Below are positions 25,856 to 35,429 of a DNA stretch of 64,000 nucleotides, in pieces; within the stretch, counting starts at the first letter, position 1, and the number at the start of each line of letters is the position of its first letter. Source of the DNA: Echinicola shivajiensis (GTDB lineage: Bacteria > Bacteroidota > Bacteroidia > Cytophagales > Cyclobacteriaceae); assembly GCF_018642165.1 (NCBI RefSeq), contig NZ_JAHHZM010000006.1:186001-250000 (forward strand), read 5' to 3'. The translations under genes were made by a program, and so were the position numbers. The notes beneath the pieces are model-generated. The model did no database searches, was not told where the DNA came from, and worked only from the letters and a program-made list of their open reading frames with translations.

Positions 25856-28800
25856 ATGGAAGAATCAATTTTAAAGAAGGCTGATTATCTTTTTGAAGTG
25901 AGCTGGGAAGTTTGCAATAAAGTAGGCGGTATATATGCTGTCCTTGAAACTAAAGCTCCTTTATTAGAAAGAACCTATCATGAAAGATTAATGATGATTG
26001 GCCCAGATGTATATAAAGGCATAGGTGTACATCCTGAATTTATAGAAGATAAAACATTATTTAAACTTTGGAGACAATTTTTAGACCAAGAAGGCCTGAA
26101 GGTAAAAATTGGTCGCTGGAATATCCACAGTAATCCTATAGCTGTTTTGGTCGATTTTACGCCTTTCTTTTTTGAGCGAAATGAAATATTCAAACATTTT
26201 TGGATTAAATATCAATTAGATTCACTTAATGGACAGTGGGACTATATAGAACCTGCCATGTTTGGATATGCTGCAGGCAAGGTTATTGAATGTTTTTATC
26301 GTTGCCACATCAATTCTACCGATCAGGTGGTAACTCAATTTCACGAATGGATGACAGGAACGGGACTATTATACCTGGAAGAAAATGTTCCCCAAATAGC
26401 CACTGTTTTTACTACTCATGCCACTGTTATAGGAAGGGCTATAGCTGGAAAGGGCATGCCATTCTATAGTCAATTATATCAGTATAATCCCGAGCAATTA
26501 GCGTTGGAGAGCAATGTGTTATCTAAACATTCATTAGAAAAGGTGGCGGCAATGAATGCTGATTGCTTTACTACAGTAAGTGAATTTACCGCTAAAGAAT
26601 GTGAAAAGCTATTGGGTAAATATCCGGATGTGATCACTCCCAATGGATTTGATAATGCTATGGTTCCAGTTCCACCTCATCTGGAAGAGAAAAGGGCTTT
26701 GGCCAGAAGTAAAATTTTGGCGGTAGCGGAAGGTTTGTTTAACCAAAGGTTTCCTGCAGATAGTTTATTGGTAATTAAAAGCGGGAGGTATGAATTTAAG
26801 AATAAAGGGATTGAGGTGTTTATCGATTCTATAGCTGAAGTTCTCGTTCACCGCAAGGTTGGTAAACAGATAATAGCCTTAATTTTTGTTCCAGGACACC
26901 ATACTGGTCCAAGAAAAGAGCTTACCGAACGAATCAAGTCGCCTAACTTAAAGGATCCAAGGCCCACCGAACTACTGACCCATTATCTTCAAGGAGTCGA
27001 AACAGACCCAATTTTTCAAAGGATAAAAAAAGTAGATCTCAACCGATCTGTGGATGATAATTTGAAAGTCATTTTTGTACCGACCTATCTAAATGGAAAT
27101 GATGGGATTTTTGATTTTGAGTATTATGATTTGTTGATAGGATTTGATTTAGGAGTTTTTCCCTCTTACTATGAACCATGGGGATATACCCCTTTAGAGA
27201 GCTTGGCTTTTTATATTCCTGCTGTGACGACAAATGTTTCAGGTTTTGGGGCTGCTTATTTAAGTTTAAAAGAACCGCCCTCAAAAGGTATTTATATACT
27301 TGAGAGAACAGATGGAAATGAGCAAGAGGTCGTAAAAAAAATAGCGGATATACTTGAGTCCTTTTCTAATAAACCCGAACCAGAAGTGCTGGAAATCAGG
27401 GAAGATGCCCATCGTATCAGTCAGTTTTTTCTATGGGAAAATCAAATCCATCATTACGAAGAAGCATATAGTTTGGCATTGGATAAAAGCGGGGAAAGAG
27501 AAAAATTATATCAGGATAAACCCCAGGCTATACCACTTGTAGGCGTTGAAATCATGGAGTCCAGCCCTATATGGCGGGAAATAACTGTAAAAGAAGAATT
27601 GCCTCCTGTTTTACAAGGTTTGCACAAATTGTCAACTAACTTATGGTGGTCTTGGAATGAGGCTGCAAAAAATCTGTTTGAATATACGGATTCAACAAAT
27701 TGGGCCAAGAGCCATCAAAATCCTGTTGCATTTCTTCAGACTTTACCGTATTCGGTAATTGACCGATTAGCCGAAGATAAGTCATATATCAGTCAATTAG
27801 AGGAGGTATTGGGGAAATTTGAGGATTATATGAATGTGCCAATGCCAGAAAATGGAAAAATTGCCTATTTCAGTATGGAATACGGCATCCATAATACACT
27901 GAAACTCTATTCTGGTGGACTGGGGATTTTGGCGGGTGATTTTCTCAAAGAGGCCAGCGATAGTTTAGTGCCTCTTGTAGGGATAGGTCTACTATATAAA
28001 AATGGATATTTTAAGCAAAGAATATCCATTACTGGTGATCAGATAATGGAATCTGAAAATATGGATTTCAGCACCTTGCCCCTTGAGCTTGTTTCTGATA
28101 AAGATAATCAAGCTTTAAAAATTGCTCTTCCATTTCCCGGAAGAACTGTCATTGCACAAGTTTGGAAATTGGAAATTGGCCGGGTAAAGCTTTATTTATT
28201 GGATAGTTTTGTAGAGGAAAACAATATTGATGATAAGGGAATTACCAGTCAACTGTATGGAGGAAATCAAGAAAATAGGTTAAAGCAGGAATTGCTGTTG
28301 GGCTTGGGAGGGATAAAGGTGCTAGAAGCATTGGACATTTCACCGGAGATTTTTCACTGTAATGAAGGACATGCTGCTTTTGTTGGAATTGCCCGCTTAC
28401 AATCTCTTATCCAACATGAAAATCTTTCTTACGAAGAGGCCGTAGAAGTGGTTCGGAGCTCAAGCCTTTTCACCACTCATACTTCTGTTGGTGCTGCAAT
28501 AGATAAATTTAGTGAAGAACTTTTAAGACCTTATTTTTCACATATGGCACAGCAATTCAATATTTCTTGGGAAGTTTTTATAAACCTCGGAAGAGCGCGG
28601 GCCAACAGACTTGATGAAAGTTTTTCAATGACTAATCTTGCCTTAAAACTTTGTCAGGAAGTAAACTCAGTGAGCAAGATCCATCGAAAAGTAAGTTGCA
28701 AATTATTTCAGGAACTATGGAGGGATTATTTTCCAGAAGAACTAAATATTGGATATGTAACCAATGGGGTTCATTATGATACTTGGACTGCTCCAGTTTG

Positions 28801-30073
28801 GAAAGCCCTTTATGCTAAATTCTTGGGAAGTGATTTTCTTAAAGATGGCCATTTGTGGGAAAAAATTCGCGAAGTACCTGATCAGGAAATTTGGAATACC
28901 AATGTACAATTGAAAAGGGAACTATTACTGGCGATCAAAGATAGGATGACCGAGACGATGAGAATGCGTCATGAGAGTCCCAAGACAATTATGGAAGCTG
29001 TGGCATGCCTGCAAGAGAATGCTTTGGTTATTGGTTTTGCAAGAAGGTTTGTAACCTACAAAAGGCCTGACCTTATTTTTACAGACCTGGATAGATTAGA
29101 ACGGATTTTAAATATAGAGGATAAACCGGTATTACTGTTCTTTTCGGGTAAGGCCCATCCTCAAGACAAAGAAAGTATTGAGTTGATAAAAAAAGTGTTT
29201 GAAGCATCGAGGGGAAATGGCCTAAGGAATAAAATTTTCTTTTTGGATGATTATGATATGAATTTGGCCAAGATGATGGTTCAGGGTGTTGATCTTTGGA
29301 TGAACACACCAAGTAGACAGAAGGAGGCATCAGGAACCAGCGGAATGAAAGCCATTTTAAATGGAACCCTTAATTTCAGCGTATTGGATGGTTGGTGGGC
29401 AGAGGCATATCATGAAAAAATTGGTTGGGCCATAGAAATAGAAAGAGAATATGAAAGACAAGATTATCAGAATATATTGGATGCTGACAAAATCTATAAA
29501 ACGTTGGAAAACGAAATCATTCCTTTGTTTTACCGTCGTAATGAGGAAGGAATTCCTAAGGATTGGATTCAACTCATTAAAACAGCCATTACGGTGGCCC
29601 CACAATATACCATGCATCGTGCACTGGTAGAATATCAACATAATTTCTATACGAAAATATTGGAAAGAGGAAGAAAGATGAGAGCAGAGGGTTTTTCTGT
29701 CGCTAAAGAACTTGCTCAGTGGAAAAAATATGTGAAAAGTAACTGGAATGATATTGATGTGATTGCTATTACGCCTGAAACTATAACTGATTGGGGAAGA
29801 GGTCTTGAAGTTAAATTAACCCTCAACATGGGGGATTTAACCATTAATGATATTGGTGTAGAATTGGTGGTTTTGAGAAAAAATCCAATTGATCCTGAAA
29901 TAGGACACAGTAGTTATGAGCTCAATCCAATGGAAATAGCCAAGGAAAAAGTGGTCTTTGGGCGGAAAATGCCTGAACTCGATCCAGGTAATTATGAATA
30001 CAGCTATAGAGTTTATCCAAAAAATCCACTTTTATCTAACAGGTTTGACTTTCCATTGGTGAAATGGATTTAA
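25856..30073 (+). CDS. Fused GT3 glycogen synthase and GT35 alpha-glucan phosphorylase, 1405 aa
   Basis: Two enzymes of alpha-glucan metabolism in one chain. Residues 1-~560 match eukaryotic-type (GT3) glycogen synthase: FEVSWEVCNKVGGIYAVLETK near the start and YEPWGYTPLESLAFYIPAVTT with VSGFG around residue 440. Residues ~585-660 form the DUF3417-like segment that starts the TIGR02094 phosphorylase family (LHKLSTNLWWSWNE). The phosphorylase domain follows, with FSMEYGIHNTLKLYSGGLG and the PLP-binding segment EASGTSGMKAILNG, K1165 being the Schiff-base Lys. A beta-rich tail of about 130 residues ends the protein. It would elongate glucan from a nucleotide sugar and release glucose-1-phosphate by phosphorolysis. 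It converges with GH57 and GT4 genes, a storage-polymer unit. Confidence 0.93.
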   Translation: MEESILKKADYLFEVSWEVCNKVGGIYAVLETKAPLLERTYHERLMMIGPDVYKGIGVHPEFIEDKTLFKLWRQFLDQEGLKVKIGRWNIHSNPIAVLVDFTPFFFERNEIFKHFWIKYQLDSLNGQWDYIEPAMFGYAAGKVIECFYRCHINSTDQVVTQFHEWMTGTGLLYLEENVPQIATVFTTHATVIGRAIAGKGMPFYSQLYQYNPEQLALESNVLSKHSLEKVAAMNADCFTTVSEFTAKECEKLLGKYPDVITPNGFDNAMVPVPPHLEEKRALARSKILAVAEGLFNQRFPADSLLVIKSGRYEFKNKGIEVFIDSIAEVLVHRKVGKQIIALIFVPGHHTGPRKELTERIKSPNLKDPRPTELLTHYLQGVETDPIFQRIKKVDLNRSVDDNLKVIFVPTYLNGNDGIFDFEYYDLLIGFDLGVFPSYYEPWGYTPLESLAFYIPAVTTNVSGFGAAYLSLKEPPSKGIYILERTDGNEQEVVKKIADILESFSNKPEPEVLEIREDAHRISQFFLWENQIHHYEEAYSLALDKSGEREKLYQDKPQAIPLVGVEIMESSPIWREITVKEELPPVLQGLHKLSTNLWWSWNEAAKNLFEYTDSTNWAKSHQNPVAFLQTLPYSVIDRLAEDKSYISQLEEVLGKFEDYMNVPMPENGKIAYFSMEYGIHNTLKLYSGGLGILAGDFLKEASDSLVPLVGIGLLYKNGYFKQRISITGDQIMESENMDFSTLPLELVSDKDNQALKIALPFPGRTVIAQVWKLEIGRVKLYLLDSFVEENNIDDKGITSQLYGGNQENRLKQELLLGLGGIKVLEALDISPEIFHCNEGHAAFVGIARLQSLIQHENLSYEEAVEVVRSSSLFTTHTSVGAAIDKFSEELLRPYFSHMAQQFNISWEVFINLGRARANRLDESFSMTNLALKLCQEVNSVSKIHRKVSCKLFQELWRDYFPEELNIGYVTNGVHYDTWTAPVWKALYAKFLGSDFLKDGHLWEKIREVPDQEIWNTNVQLKRELLLAIKDRMTETMRMRHESPKTIMEAVACLQENALVIGFARRFVTYKRPDLIFTDLDRLERILNIEDKPVLLFFSGKAHPQDKESIELIKKVFEASRGNGLRNKIFFLDDYDMNLAKMMVQGVDLWMNTPSRQKEASGTSGMKAILNGTLNFSVLDGWWAEAYHEKIGWAIEIEREYERQDYQNILDADKIYKTLENEIIPLFYRRNEEGIPKDWIQLIKTAITVAPQYTMHRALVEYQHNFYTKILERGRKMRAEGFSVAKELAQWKKYVKSNWNDIDVIAITPETITDWGRGLEVKLTLNMGDLTINDIGVELVVLRKNPIDPEIGHSSYELNPMEIAKEKVVFGRKMPELDPGNYEYSYRVYPKNPLLSNRFDFPLVKWI

Positions 30074-30117
30074 TTTTTGTGATTTGAAAGTAACCACAGG
30101 AGCAGTGAAAATACAGA

Positions 30118-31341
30118 CTAAAGTAGTTTGAAAAGATTCTTTTTTTCAGGTATATAGGCTAACTTTTTTTTGTTTTTGCTGACAGTTTTTAGAAGCTGTT
30201 TGAAATCCGAAAGTATATTCATATAGTTAATAAATGCCTCAAAAGGACTTTTGTAAGGCATACCTTGGTAATTTTTTAACATTTGAGTATTCATAAAGTA
30301 AAAATGGTCACTGGATTGTAATTCTCGCCATGTCTGGATAATCTCTGGAACACCGCAATTTATAACTTGCTGTTCAAGCTGATAAAGGGAATAAAAAGCT
30401 TCTTGTTGGATGTCATTGGATAGCCAGATATTAGTCGTTTCTGAATGATCCTTTATTGATATTGGATTTTGTATGGAAAGGCTTTCAGCTACTGATTCTG
30501 GACTTGTAGAAGGTAAAATAAACTTCCAACCATTATGAATAGCTTTAGTAATGAAGTGATAGAAAAAATCCATAATGCCCGATTCGATGGGGTATTTATG
30601 CCCTAAAGTTTTTAAATCCATCCAGATATTAACTAATTGGTCGCTAGCAGGGAGTTGTTCTAGCCATGTCAAGTATTTATCTGCGGTTAAGGGCCATTCT
30701 GACCATGATTTACTTTGGAATCTTTCGGTAATGTCTTCGCTGAGAGATCTATTCCTGACCAATAGACGAAGTTTTTCATTTGTCGCGCTTTTATATATTT
30801 TATTGGCAGTCCTTCCTTTTAGCGTTCTTTCGTTTGATTCAATCATAATATATTTATAACCGAGGTCATATATCATGTTTCCAATAAAATCAGCATGAAT
30901 TAGTTCTGTGTTTCTAAATGTTTTTGGTCGTTTTCCGAATAGATGAAAAATTTTGTCTTCATACATATTTACCTGCTTCATGAATTCATGTTTACTTTGC
31001 AAGGCTGCCAAGGAAGGGTAATAGGGCTCAGCTGTGAATTCTGCTTGTCCGCGAAGGGCATAAGTCTCGAAGCGCTTTATTAAATTAGTCATATGCGCTT
31101 CCATTAGCTCAAGTGTCGGCCCTGAAATGGAAAAACTTATTTTGAATTCGTTTTTAAATTTCTCCATTAGACGTGTAAATAGCTTATTTGTAGGGATAAT
31201 ACTCTTATCGACAAGCTCTTTGAGTAAGACTAATGTTTTCTTTTTATCAAAGTATGGGCTATGGCTTCCTATAAGGGTAAAGGGATAATGGGACAAGTGG
31301 TCCCCAAGGTGTAGGCGAAAATTGAGACAGATATTTTTCAT
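30118..31341 (-). CDS. Glycoside hydrolase family 57 alpha-amylase-like enzyme, 407 aa
   Basis: Retaining alpha-glucan hydrolase or transferase of the (beta/alpha)7-barrel GH57 family. Visible marks are the N-terminal FRLHLGDHLS, ISFSISGPTLELME, and FRNTELIHADFIGNMIYDLGY, where the Glu fits the family nucleophile. No signal peptide, so it acts in the cytoplasm. The length matches bacterial single-domain GH57 enzymes. Its ATG overlaps the stop of the upstream GT4 gene by four bases (ATGA), so the two are one operon. It converges with the synthase/phosphorylase fusion, 44 bases away. Amylase versus branching activity cannot be settled here. Confidence 0.9.
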   Translation of the reverse strand: MKNICLNFRLHLGDHLSHYPFTLIGSHSPYFDKKKTLVLLKELVDKSIIPTNKLFTRLMEKFKNEFKISFSISGPTLELMEAHMTNLIKRFETYALRGQAEFTAEPYYPSLAALQSKHEFMKQVNMYEDKIFHLFGKRPKTFRNTELIHADFIGNMIYDLGYKYIMIESNERTLKGRTANKIYKSATNEKLRLLVRNRSLSEDITERFQSKSWSEWPLTADKYLTWLEQLPASDQLVNIWMDLKTLGHKYPIESGIMDFFYHFITKAIHNGWKFILPSTSPESVAESLSIQNPISIKDHSETTNIWLSNDIQQEAFYSLYQLEQQVINCGVPEIIQTWRELQSSDHFYFMNTQMLKNYQGMPYKSPFEAFINYMNILSDFKQLLKTVSKNKKKLAYIPEKKNLFKLL

Positions 31342-32642
31342 GGATAAGCAGTATTACAACTATTGATCAGCTGTTGATATAGGTGTTTTATTTTGAATGT
31401 TTGCCTATCCCAATCAAAATGATTTAATTCTTTTTGGCTCCCACATACTAAGGTACGGGAAAGGCTGGGGTAGGAACCTATTGCATAGATGGCATTGGCC
31501 ATGGCGTCAGTGTCCCAGAAATCCAGTTTAATACTATGATCCAAAACTTCTTGAACACCAGATTGGATGGAGATAATTGAGGGAATTTGGTGATAGGTAG
31601 CTTCTAAGGCAGAGAGTCCAAATGGTTCTGAAACAGAGGGCATAACATAGGCATCACTAATAGAAAGCAAATCTTCTACTTCTTTGGCGTTAAGGAAACC
31701 CGTAAAATGAAAATGGTCGGATATACGGTGTTTTGACGCCAAGTCAATCATACGATACAACATATTGCCATTTCCGGCCATAACGAAACGGAACTTCCTA
31801 TTTACTTTTAAGACTTTGGCTGCCGCTTCAATAAAGTATTCTGGGCCTTTTTGGAAGGTAATTCTTCCAAGGTAAGTGACGATTTTTTCTTTATGTTTTC
31901 TTAGTCGACGGTAATCCGTCTTTGCATCAGGTTTTTCTATTGCATTATGTATTACTGAGATCTTTAACGGAGATATCTCATAGCGGTCTACCAGTATTTT
32001 TTTTGTAAACTCGCTCACTGTAATTATATGGTCTGCAATGAGCATGGTATCTTTTTCCAATTGGTAAATATCCTTATTGATCGAATCCCCGGCTCGGTCA
32101 AATTCTGTGGAATGGATATGGATGATAAGCGGTTTTTTGCTGAGTTTCTTGGCCATTATACCTGCAGGAAATGCGTGCCAGTCATGGGCATGGATGATAT
32201 CAAATTGTTCTGACAGTGCCAGTGAGGAAGCTACAGCTGCATAGTTCCCCACTTCCAAGAACAAATCTGGTCCATATCGACCAGAGAATTTGTAAAATCT
32301 GCCTTTATTTTCAAAGTCTTTGTATTTACTGATATCGATGGAAGAAGCTTTAGCAGAGAAGTCTTCTGGATCAAGATAGGGGACAATAGGACTGTTTATT
32401 TCATAGTAATGGTAGATTTTATGGAGTTCTTGCTGTATGTTTTCTGAACCTGTTATAGGGACTTTTCCTGCATCTATCAATCGGTATGGCTTAGTCCTGT
32501 CTTCTAAAATTTTTGGAACAACTAAGGCTACCTGTACCTCATTTTTTATAAGCCCTTCAACGATCCCTTTACATGCTGTGCCAAGTCCACCAGAAATATA
32601 AGGTGGAAATTCCCAACCAAACATTAGAACTTTTACTGACAT
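31338..32642 (-). CDS. GT4/GT5-like glycosyltransferase, probable alpha-glucan synthase, 434 aa
   Basis: GT-B fold enzyme. The N-terminal domain starts VLMFGWEFPPYISGGLGTAC, whose GGLG loop is typical of starch/glycogen synthase-like and GT4 enzymes. IIHAHDWHAFPAGI is the second family block. The C-terminal nucleotide-sugar domain has VTYLGRITFQKGPEYFIEA and the EX7E motif region SEPFGLSALEA. Operon with GH57 suggests synthesis of cytoplasmic alpha-glucan, an arrangement recalling archaeal-type glycogen gene pairs. The donor (UDP- or ADP-glucose) is not known. Confidence 0.9.
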   Translation of the reverse strand: MSVKVLMFGWEFPPYISGGLGTACKGIVEGLIKNEVQVALVVPKILEDRTKPYRLIDAGKVPITGSENIQQELHKIYHYYEINSPIVPYLDPEDFSAKASSIDISKYKDFENKGRFYKFSGRYGPDLFLEVGNYAAVASSLALSEQFDIIHAHDWHAFPAGIMAKKLSKKPLIIHIHSTEFDRAGDSINKDIYQLEKDTMLIADHIITVSEFTKKILVDRYEISPLKISVIHNAIEKPDAKTDYRRLRKHKEKIVTYLGRITFQKGPEYFIEAAAKVLKVNRKFRFVMAGNGNMLYRMIDLASKHRISDHFHFTGFLNAKEVEDLLSISDAYVMPSVSEPFGLSALEATYHQIPSIISIQSGVQEVLDHSIKLDFWDTDAMANAIYAIGSYPSLSRTLVCGSQKELNHFDWDRQTFKIKHLYQQLINSCNTAYP

Positions 32643-33149
32643 TTTAATTTATATTTATTGTTCTGTAATTGGTTTATTGAAAGTGATTTAGTTTGTTCAT
32701 TAAAGTTCGATATCGTTTCTATAAGAAGAAATGATGCCCGTCATAATATATTTTCAAGTTGATCTTTACTGTTTTAAAAAAGTCCTTTCTACAACTGATT
32801 GTTCTTTTTTGGTATGGGGAAATCCCCAAATAATTTTTGATACTTAAATGTATTGTGTTTAAAGGTTAGGGATTTAATAGGTAGACTAAACCACTATGCA
32901 CTTCTAGTGCATAGTGGTTTATTTTTTGTCCTGAGTAGTGGAAATAACTAATAAGGAAAAAGGGATAGGATTGAAGGTGAATGGTTACTTGTTTGAACCA
33001 TTCAAATGTCTTGTAATAAATGACTAGTCTTATCAAAAATGAAATTTTTCATCATTGTGAAAGGGATATCGTTTAAGCAATTTTATTTGAGATGAAGTTT
33101 ATTTCTGGTCATTATTGTTAAATGCATATATTAATTTCCCCTCTTTCAA
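32643..33149 (+). other. Divergent intergenic region, 507 bases, containing an orphan + strand terminator
   Basis: Lies between the start of the GT4 gene (-) and the start of nrdJ (+). It holds the strong hairpin at 32888-32928. A short GC-rich palindrome ggggaaatcccc occurs at about 32817-32828. No protein-coding frame of note. A small RNA ending at the hairpin, or an nrdJ leader attenuator, are the candidate explanations. Confidence 0.5.
32888..32928 (+). terminator. Strong intrinsic terminator with no upstream + strand gene
   Basis: Arms aaaccactatgcac (32888-32901) and gtgcatagtggttt (32907-32920) are perfect 14-bp complements with a 5-base loop, followed by attttttg. Only the + strand has a U-tail. 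The nearest upstream + strand gene ends at 30073 with two - strand genes between, so the terminated transcript must start inside this intergenic region. Confidence 0.85.
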
Positions 33150-34895
33150 ATGGATCAGCTTTCTGATAATGCCAATATAGTGCTTGAGCAAAGGTACCTG
33201 TTGCGCGGGAAGGACAATCAACTGCTCGAAAGCCCGGCGGATATGTTCATGCGTGTGGCCAAAGCCATAGCAGAGGTTGAAATAATCTGGGGCAATAAAA
33301 AGGATGTTGATCGATTTACCCGTGTTTTTTATCAACTGATGAGCCAATTGATTTTTTTACCTAATTCGCCCACATTAATGAATGCAGGAACTTCGCAGCA
33401 ACAACTAAGTGCCTGTTTTGTGCTTCCTGTTGAGGACAGTTTAGAAGAGATCTTTCATACATTAAAAAGTACGGCTAAAATTCACCAGAGAGGAGGGGGG
33501 ACAGGCTTTAACTTTTCCAGAATACGTCCAAAAGGCGATAGGGTGGATAATAAATGGGATGTAGCATTGGGGCCTGTTGCCGTGATTGAAATTTTTGATC
33601 GTACAACTGAAAAAATTAAGCAAGGGGGCAAAAGAAGAGGAGCCAATATGGGAATTTTGAATATTGATCATCCAGATATTGAAGAATTTATTAGTTTAAA
33701 GTCTGGAGGGGGAAAAGTGAATAATTTTAATTTGTCCATAGGTATTACGGACCAATTCATGAGAGCAGTGGAAGAAGATAAAACATGGAAATTAATTAAT
33801 CCCCGTGATGGGGCAATCACCAAGAAGCTACCTGCCAGAGAAATTTGGAAAAACATTTTGAAAAATACGTGGATATGTGGTGACCCGGGTTTGATCTTTT
33901 TGGATGCTATTAATGCCCATAATCCTCTTGTTAGTTTAAGTGAAATTTCAGCAACCAATCCTTGTGGTGAGGTGCCACTCTTTCCCAATGAAGCTTGTAA
34001 TTTGGGTTCTATAAACGTAACCAAATTTATCCGAAAGCAAGGAAATAAATATGTTGTTGATTGGGATTATTTGGGAGAAGTAGTGATGCTTGCTGTAAGA
34101 TTTTTAGATAATGTCATCGAAGTCAATGATTATCCAGATGAACTTATAGAAAAGACAACAAAGGCCAACCGTAAAATAGGGTTGGGGATCATGGGCTGGG
34201 CAGATTTTTTAATAAAATTGGAAATTCCATATGCATCCAATAGAGCAGTTCAACTGGGTGAAAAATTGATGGATTTTATTGGCCAAAAGAGCAGGGCAGC
34301 TTCCTCAAATTTGGGGGAAGTCAGAGGGAATTTTCCTAACTGGTCGCATAGTATTTTCTACCCAAAAGAGCCTATGCGAAATGCGACCAGAATTAGTATT
34401 GCCCCTACAGGAAGTATTTCTATTATTGCAGGTGTGTCAGCTTCCATTGAGCCAATATATGCCCTTGCTTTTGAAAGGGGAAATGTGCTGGGAGGCTTGA
34501 TCTTAAGCAGTTTTCACCAACTTTTTTTAGATTATTTGGTTCAGCATGGACTGGATAATGAGACCGTTCTTCAGAAAGTCAGAAGAACAGGAAGCTGTAA
34601 AGAAATAAAGGTACTTGGCGAGGATATACGCGAAATTTTTAAAACAGCCTTGGAAATTGAACCCTATTGGCATTTAAGGCATCAAGCGGCTTTTCAGCTG
34701 TATACTGATAACGCCGTTTCCAAAACCATCAATTTACCTAATGCAGCGACTATAGAAACTGTAGATTCTATTTACCAAGATGCTTGGAATATGAAACTAA
34801 AAGGAATAACCATGTTTAGAAATAATACAGGAAACCTACAAGTTTTGAATAGTGGGATAGAAGATAGCAGCTCTATTTGCAAAGTCTGTCAATAA
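33150..34895 (+). CDS. nrdJ: Class II (adenosylcobalamin-dependent) ribonucleotide reductase, short form, 581 aa
   Basis: Reduces ribonucleotides to deoxyribonucleotides with a cobalamin-generated thiyl radical and needs no oxygen. Visible are LPNSPTLMNAGTSQQQLSAC with an active-site Cys, KIHQRGGGTGFNFS, catalytic N270-P-C272-G-E274 with FPNEACNLGSIN, and APTGSISIIAGVSASIEP. A C-terminal CKVC (CxxC) ends the protein, the usual pair that re-reduces the active site. At 581 residues it is shorter than many class II enzymes (often 700 or more) and shows no N-terminal ATP-cone domain. No cobalamin riboswitch was recognised upstream. In an island of anaerobic and stress genes it would support DNA synthesis or repair without O2. 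Confidence 0.92.
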   Translation: MDQLSDNANIVLEQRYLLRGKDNQLLESPADMFMRVAKAIAEVEIIWGNKKDVDRFTRVFYQLMSQLIFLPNSPTLMNAGTSQQQLSACFVLPVEDSLEEIFHTLKSTAKIHQRGGGTGFNFSRIRPKGDRVDNKWDVALGPVAVIEIFDRTTEKIKQGGKRRGANMGILNIDHPDIEEFISLKSGGGKVNNFNLSIGITDQFMRAVEEDKTWKLINPRDGAITKKLPAREIWKNILKNTWICGDPGLIFLDAINAHNPLVSLSEISATNPCGEVPLFPNEACNLGSINVTKFIRKQGNKYVVDWDYLGEVVMLAVRFLDNVIEVNDYPDELIEKTTKANRKIGLGIMGWADFLIKLEIPYASNRAVQLGEKLMDFIGQKSRAASSNLGEVRGNFPNWSHSIFYPKEPMRNATRISIAPTGSISIIAGVSASIEPIYALAFERGNVLGGLILSSFHQLFLDYLVQHGLDNETVLQKVRRTGSCKEIKVLGEDIREIFKTALEIEPYWHLRHQAAFQLYTDNAVSKTINLPNAATIETVDSIYQDAWNMKLKGITMFRNNTGNLQVLNSGIEDSSSICKVCQ

Positions 34896-35429
34896 GTGTT
34901 TTGGTGGGATGGTGAAATTTATTTTTTCCTTCTTTCTAAGAAAATAGCATAAGAAATAAACTACTCTTAATTTGATTGGATGATCTTATTTTTGTTTAGG
35001 ATCAATACTTCTTCAGGGTTTGAGAATGTCAAAATTTTGGTGGTATTATTCGAGTCGAATGGTTAATTTTTAAATACGAAGTATGTGTTTATTGAGATAT
35101 TGCTAGAAATCCTGTGTCCATAAAGTATAATTACAAAGTACCATTCGGAGAATTTTTTGTCTTTGTAGTTTATTAGATCATTCACCAATTAATCAGAATA
35201 ACCTTCCCTTTTTTAAGGTGTTTAATTAGCTTTTTCAAACCACTGGAAAATTTATGATAGGAGTGAAGGCTTCCCTTTTTTTGAATTTTAATCATGATTA
35301 AATTTGCCTCGTATAGCTATTGATAGGTGATTAAGTTGTTTGAATGTTAAAGGTTCAAGCGGTTTAATTACTGTGGTTTATTTCTTTTAGTTGTAATTAT
35401 GCCTACAGCTATAGAATTGTTTGATAAGT
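34896..35429 (+). other. Intergenic region, 534 bases, convergent, with a possible gene remnant
   Basis: AT-rich spacer after nrdJ. On the - strand, about 34974-35070 reads as a short open stretch (PFDSNNTTKILTFSNPEEV then LILNKNKIIQSN, stop) that looks like the tail of a lost gene; no start or family could be found. No clear terminator. Confidence 0.4.

Noticed and set aside
32643-33149. Cobalamin riboswitch upstream of nrdJ
   Set aside because: No B12-box-like conserved core could be recognised, and such switches normally repress B12-independent enzymes or transport genes rather than nrdJ.
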